Source: Chaetorhynchus papuensis (taxonomy: Eukaryota; Chordata; Aves; Passeriformes; Rhipiduridae). From it: a DNA stretch of 64,000 bases. A program made the translations under genes and the position numbers. The stretch is taken from contig VWYX01000083.1 of the NCBI GenBank assembly GCA_013396525.1, positions 1,591,940-1,655,939 on the forward strand. Direction: 5' to 3'. Below, piece by piece: positions 60,301-64,000 of the stretch; the stretch's first letter is position 1; each line of letters begins with the position of its first letter. The notes below the pieces were generated by a model. The model did no database searches and was not told the origin of the DNA. It worked only from the letters and a program-made list of their open reading frames with translations.

Positions 60301-61258
60301 CCTGCAATAAACCCCACTCTTAATAGAAAACCCCAAAAAATTACAAAAATTAAATCCTTTATGCTTGTGAAATATTCATATTAAAAAAATGCCCATGAGA
60401 AAAGACATAAATATAATCTAAACAAATATCTTCTTTCCTTGTGCCTTGAAACTGGAAGAAATTACAAGACTGTGTTCACTCCATGAAGAACAAATAAAAG
60501 AAACCACATTTGTGTTATAACAAGAGTGGGACACTGCCAAACCTGCCTCAACACCAAAGATTAGCTATTAAGAATTCATTTAAAAGGGAACAGAAACAAA
60601 TACAGGCAGTGTAGGGTGAAAGTGCTTCTAATAAGAATGAAATACCTCCAGAATCCATCCTTAGGACTGATATTATTCTTACCATTTCCTTACTGATGTC
60701 TTTGAAAGGGCAATTATCTGAATTCAAACCCTTCCAGAAAACATAAAAGGTGGTACAATCCTAAATGTTAAAGCAACCCTTAGTGGTTCACCATCTTAAA
60801 GAAACAAAAGAACTGTTTGAAACAGAAAACTGCTGCTGAGTTTCATAACCCACCAATTTGTAAAGTCTCTCAGAGATATCAGCATTATTTCTGAACATTG
60901 AAAAACCTCCTGAACAGACAATACAAGAAACAGATGCAAAATCTGAAAAAAGAGAAGCAGCTTAAAATAATTCAACACTGTAGATTTCTCTCTCCTCATT
61001 GGCAATTTGTATAATTATTTCAGTAAAGAGGAATGTCACATCTTTTAGGCTCTCTGACAATCAGGAAGAAGAGTTTGTCTGTTGAATAGGTTTTTATGAA
61101 CATACAGCCTCTATAGCATTTTGTACTCTGCACTCACAAACTCACAAATACTTGTTACTTAACAACAAAACATGTCAAACCCAAGCATGCTGTACCTCTT
61201 CCTTAAGGACGAATTGTTTAGCTGTTTTTGCAACTTCTGTGGATGTCTCAGCTGCCAT
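54232..61258 (-). CDS. NUDT5: NUDT5, ADP-sugar pyrophosphatase (complete coding region, 9 exons, 220 aa)
   Basis: Nudix hydrolase that splits ADP-ribose and other ADP-sugars to AMP plus sugar phosphate, also reported to act on 8-oxo-dGDP and to support nuclear ATP synthesis. Nine exons on the minus strand (listed separately, one a 9-base microexon) sum to 663 bases including TAG, giving 220 aa against 219 in human. The Nudix box at residues 98-120 is perfect: G98-x5-E104-x7-R112-E113-L-K-E116-E117-x-G119. The substrate-stacking tryptophans of the human enzyme correspond to W28 and W46. The one-residue length difference lies in the RTGNKKGVTAD loop. The first coding exon gives MAAETSTEVAKTAKQFVLKE, diverged from human but of equal length (21 codons). 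Convergent with SEC61A2. The promoter is not in the window. Confidence 0.97.
54602..54655 (-). CDS. NUDT5: NUDT5 exon 8
   Basis: Completes Glu167, then FVEVVTLPKNDLLQRID; 54 bases. Acceptor TCTCCTAG, donor GATG|GTAAGA. Confidence 0.96.
55381..55389 (-). CDS. NUDT5: NUDT5 exon 7, 9-base microexon
   Basis: ATGATGGAG, flanked by a polypyrimidine tract with CACTTGCAG and by the donor GTATGT. Joined to its neighbours it yields N-L-D-D-G-E-F, matching K-P-G-D-G-E-F in human. Skipping it is also in-frame and would lose three residues, but the human match and the near-human total length favour inclusion. Confidence 0.85.
55795..55896 (-). CDS. NUDT5: NUDT5 exon 6
   Basis: Residues 130-163 (A-LCLDPGMSNSTTHIVSVII, then NGDEAENTRPKQNL). 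Acceptor TTGGCAG, donor CCTTG|GTGAGT. Confidence 0.96.
56467..56504. repeat. 20-base tandem duplication
   Basis: TACTGTCACCTCCCCACA occurs twice, at 56467-56484 and 56487-56504, in NUDT5 intronic DNA. Confidence 0.9.
56884..56979 (-). CDS. NUDT5: NUDT5 exon 5 (Nudix box)
   Basis: Residues 98-129. It holds the complete Nudix signature (GLIEENESAESAALREL, then KEETGY). All metal-binding Glu residues are present. Acceptor CTCCCAG, donor CCAG|GTCTTT. Confidence 0.98.
57386..57450 (-). mobile_element. CR1 LINE 3' end, very short
   Basis: GATCACAGAACCAACTAGGT, then TGGAAAAGACCCTGGAGATC and ATCAAGTCTAACCTA. About 65 bases of CR1 tail, inserted in minus orientation (same strand as NUDT5). Confidence 0.8.
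57523..57630 (-). CDS. NUDT5: NUDT5 exon 4
   Basis: Residues 62-97 (GVAVIAVLQRTLHYDCIVLV, then KQFRPPINGYCLEFPA), the central beta-sheet before the Nudix box. Acceptor GCTGTAG, donor TGCAG|GTGAGT. Confidence 0.98.
58275..58327 (-). CDS. NUDT5: NUDT5 exon 3
   Basis: Completes Arg44, then TWETVKRTGNKKGVTAD (residues 45-61), including W46. 53 bases, acceptor TAAACAG, donor GATG|GTAAGA. Too short for ORF prediction; found by homology and phase. Confidence 0.95.
58400..59107. other. NUDT5 intron, no feature recognised
   Basis: AT-rich intronic sequence between exons at 58275-58327 and 59108-59175; nothing further identified. Confidence 0.6.
59108..59175 (-). CDS. NUDT5: NUDT5 exon 2 of the coding region
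   Basis: Residues 22-43 (VIVERQWLKLAETTYTDPFG, then KT), including W28. Acceptor ATTTTAG, donor CCAG|GTAATT. Confidence 0.95.
59176..61195. other. NUDT5 intron, A-rich simple sequence inside
   Basis: No exon recognised. Around 60190-60260 there is low-complexity AAC/AACC-rich sequence. The rest is AT-rich and unremarkable. Confidence 0.6.
61196..61258 (-). CDS. NUDT5: NUDT5 first coding exon
   Basis: 21 codons from ATG (61258-61256) to the donor GAAGAG|GTACAG. An acceptor TTGCACAG before 61285 suggests the exon starts there with a 27-base 5' UTR piece. Upstream non-coding exon and promoter lie beyond it, probably outside the window. In human the promoter is shared with CDC123. Confidence 0.92.
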
Positions 61259-61285
61259 TTTCAGGAATGTCAGGCTTTTCCCCTC

Positions 61286-64000
61286 CTGTGCAAAGTCCAG
61301 ATATATATGAAACAAAATCAATATTTGCTTTCAGTGTAAAGTTAAAAGGTTCATTTCTGCACTGTAAATTAACAAATATAGCTTGTTGGAGAAAGTCAGG
61401 GACGTGTGATGGCAAGTTCAATTCATGTTTTCAGCTCCACCCAATGATTTCAGAGTCAAATAATTCAAAGGAGAAATGTAAATTTAGGTCAAATCCCTGA
61501 CTTGCATGGTTTTCATAGTCTTATCAGCTATTGAGTAGCTGTGCTGGCTGAAGACACTTTTCTTAACAATTCAAATATCAAACACACATACAGACAATTC
61601 ATCCATTTCAGTCAAATTGTTTCGTTCTGATCTGGGTGAAATGCTCTGATAATGCTGTCTGGACAACAGGACTATGCACTCCACTGTGAAAATGGGAACA
61701 AACCTTATACCAGGAGGACTTCAGTGGTAAAAACTGTCTGCTATTAAGAATCACAACTAGAACCTACCTCCATCATACATCACAAATAAACACATAAATG
61801 ACTCAATCCTTCCACTAAAAAACAAGGTCAAAAAACTACACGTGTGTTGCAAGTCCATGCAGCACACGGGGCCAGTGTGACCACAGCATGTCAGTCTCTT
61901 ACTGGGAATGATGTGCCCAACACCCTGCAAAAGGCAACATTTTCAGTAAAATATGCCCAAAGCAAGGCTCTGCACCTGCAGCCCAGTGCCTCAGCCTGCA
62001 GCTCTAGGAAGGTGAGATTACCCACTCCCTTCATCCAGTTCCAGCCTGAAGGCATAGCAGGCAGCAGGAAAAAATATGTATGAGAGACTGACTGTGTGTC
62101 TCTGTGGAACTATGGAGCACTTTCAGCACAGAAATTTACACCAGGGAAATCATCTCCAATATTAACCTAATACTGAAGTCCTGAAAATCATCACAAATCA
62201 TAAGCAAAAGCCAGTGAAAAGAAACAAACCAGTTTAAACTCCAGGACAGGTGAGATAATCTTAAAGATCTCGATCATCCATAGCATTGATGGTCATAAAC
62301 TTTCCATAAAATCAAAAGGAATCTTTCCATGACTTCAACTATGGATTAACAAGGCTCTGTGTGGTCTCTAGCAATGGACAGTACCAAAATGTGTGAAGAT
62401 ATTCTCTGTCACACCCAATTTTAGCACTTTCATTTTTTACTTCATCTTTATCCTTTTACGGTAACATCTGCTGCACATTTGTGAAACACGAAAGAGCAAC
62501 AATCAGCTTTCTTACACATTGGATTGACATTTATTTCCACTGAGTACTTAAAAGGAAGAGGTAGGACTAAATATTTCTGTTTATCAGCAGGAGTAAAATT
62601 AAAGTACATGAGACCATTTCCTCGGCCTGTACACAGGGCAGGCTCTTTTTTAAGTCTTAAAAAAGTGGTTTTGGACAAAGTAGATCATAGAGGTCAAATA
62701 TGCAGATCAGTTTTATGTAACATAAATCTTGAAAAGAAACCCATACCTGTTAAACCAAATTCTGTTCCTTCAAAATATGTTCTATAATATTCTCTTAAAG
62801 CAATGAAGCTCCTTTCCAAAACAACATAGGTTTATTATCTACCTTACTGCTATTTGTATGAAAAACTGCTTAGGAACCTCATTTGCTCGTGCTCCAGTTT
62901 CTATCCCACTTCAGTTCCGTCAGCTGTTCCAATATTTGGAACTCCCTTCTCTCAGGATTGAAGAGTTTTATCTGGACAATGGCCGTGGTCTCATGCTGTG
63001 ACTCTCAAATACAAGATCAAGCTTTCCACTAAACATGCAAAAGAAGCACAGCCCAGGAGAAACAGTCACAGGAGTCTCTGTGTGATGTCTCTAAAAACAT
63101 TAAAACCTTACATACCCAGCTACAACAAATTCACCTCCTACATTTGGAAAGAATTATAGCCTTTTGCATTGTCAATATAAATATATCAAAGGAGTAGAGA
63201 GTGAATCACAGCCTTGTTAAAGTTTTTTTGGATTGGGCTAAATCTTCTTCTTTCACTCTCCCCTCACAGGAAATCCTGTTCCATTGATCACACTAATCCT
63301 GCACAACTATCAGCGTATCTTTCTCAAACATGGATTACCACAGTTGTACCATGAAAAAAAACATACTAGAACCTCATCTCATGGCAGAAACTGTTTTCAC
63401 CACAGCTTGCTCTCTTCTGAGAGATTAAGGGGTAACTTGCTACTTAAAATAACGAAAACAATATACAGTTTCAGTGGTTTGAATTTTCACTAAAACCTAA
63501 AATGGGTGAACACCTCAAAGAGAGGGGAACACTGATCCAGCCCAGCTTCTGTAGTTTGGGTCTCCTCCACAAGTGGGTGCAGTAACTCCACATATAGTGA
63601 AATTTTTTAAAGTTCCACCAAAACAGCATTTTTGTTCAGATTCAGCTGGCTGTATAGAAGTGAGAATTTCTGCTGTTAGAAAGCTGAAATACCATTTGGC
63701 TAAACGAAGGCTGCAATTCTGGTATCTCACGTTAGTCATGCTGTCAAGGAGGGCAACATCTTTTGTTCATAAACAAAATTAGCTGCAACTGAAAATTAAA
63801 CTTAACACTAAAATGTTAGGTTTCTAAAGGCCTATTTAGCTTTCAGAACATGCCTTGTCTTGCAGCCCTCAAACAGGAAGGTTCTTCTGTTGGGGAAGAT
63901 GAACCAGGAAAGCTTTATTGCCTGGCAAAAGATGCTGAGAACATGGAAACTATAGGTGAAATTGAGATGAAAGCATACTTTGAGATACCAGGCCTCAGTT
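61286..64000. other. NUDT5 5' intronic/upstream sequence, no feature recognised
   Basis: AT-rich sequence up to the right edge. No CpG island, coding exon or known repeat identified, so the NUDT5 transcription start is probably beyond 64000. Confidence 0.55.

Overview
This is vertebrate nuclear DNA, almost certainly from a bird and probably a songbird. The genes have long introns with GT-AG splice sites and CpG-island promoters. The interspersed repeats are mostly CR1 LINE fragments, the dominant avian retroelement, plus one solo LTR of a type I associate with passerine endogenous retroviruses. Gene order and orientation match the human 10p14 block UPF2(-), DHTKD1(+), SEC61A2(+), NUDT5(-). 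I identified genes by comparing translated exons with my knowledge of the vertebrate proteins; no database search was run.

Layout: 1-9300 is the 5' part of UPF2 on the minus strand. It holds two coding exons (3515-3876 and 1125-1904), introns with a solo LTR and old CR1 copies, a 251-base assembly gap, and a CpG island near 8700-9300 that is the likely promoter. The rest of UPF2 lies left of the window. 9300-13900 is repeat-bearing intergenic DNA between divergent promoters. 14051-32659 is a complete DHTKD1 of 17 coding exons (921 aa). 33061-38150 is intergenic and contains a 1,728-base near-perfect tandem duplication around a single N, probably an assembly artefact. 38512-51860 is a complete SEC61A2 of 12 coding exons (476 aa). 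SEC61A2 and NUDT5 converge tail to tail. NUDT5 coding exons run 61258 to 54232 on the minus strand (220 aa, including a 9-base microexon); its promoter is right of the window.

The genes do not form one pathway. UPF2 is a nonsense-mediated mRNA decay adaptor. DHTKD1 is the mitochondrial 2-oxoadipate dehydrogenase E1 of lysine/tryptophan breakdown. SEC61A2 is an ER translocon channel subunit. NUDT5 is an ADP-sugar hydrolase. Their clustering is ancestral synteny.

I found no undescribed biological system. The points most worth a second look are the probable false duplication, a predicted UPF2 upstream ORF ending four bases before the main start, the NUDT5 microexon, a possible cryptic exon in SEC61A2 intron 2, a perfect CACGTG palindrome in the SEC61A2 promoter, and CR1 insertions abutting the DHTKD1 promoter.
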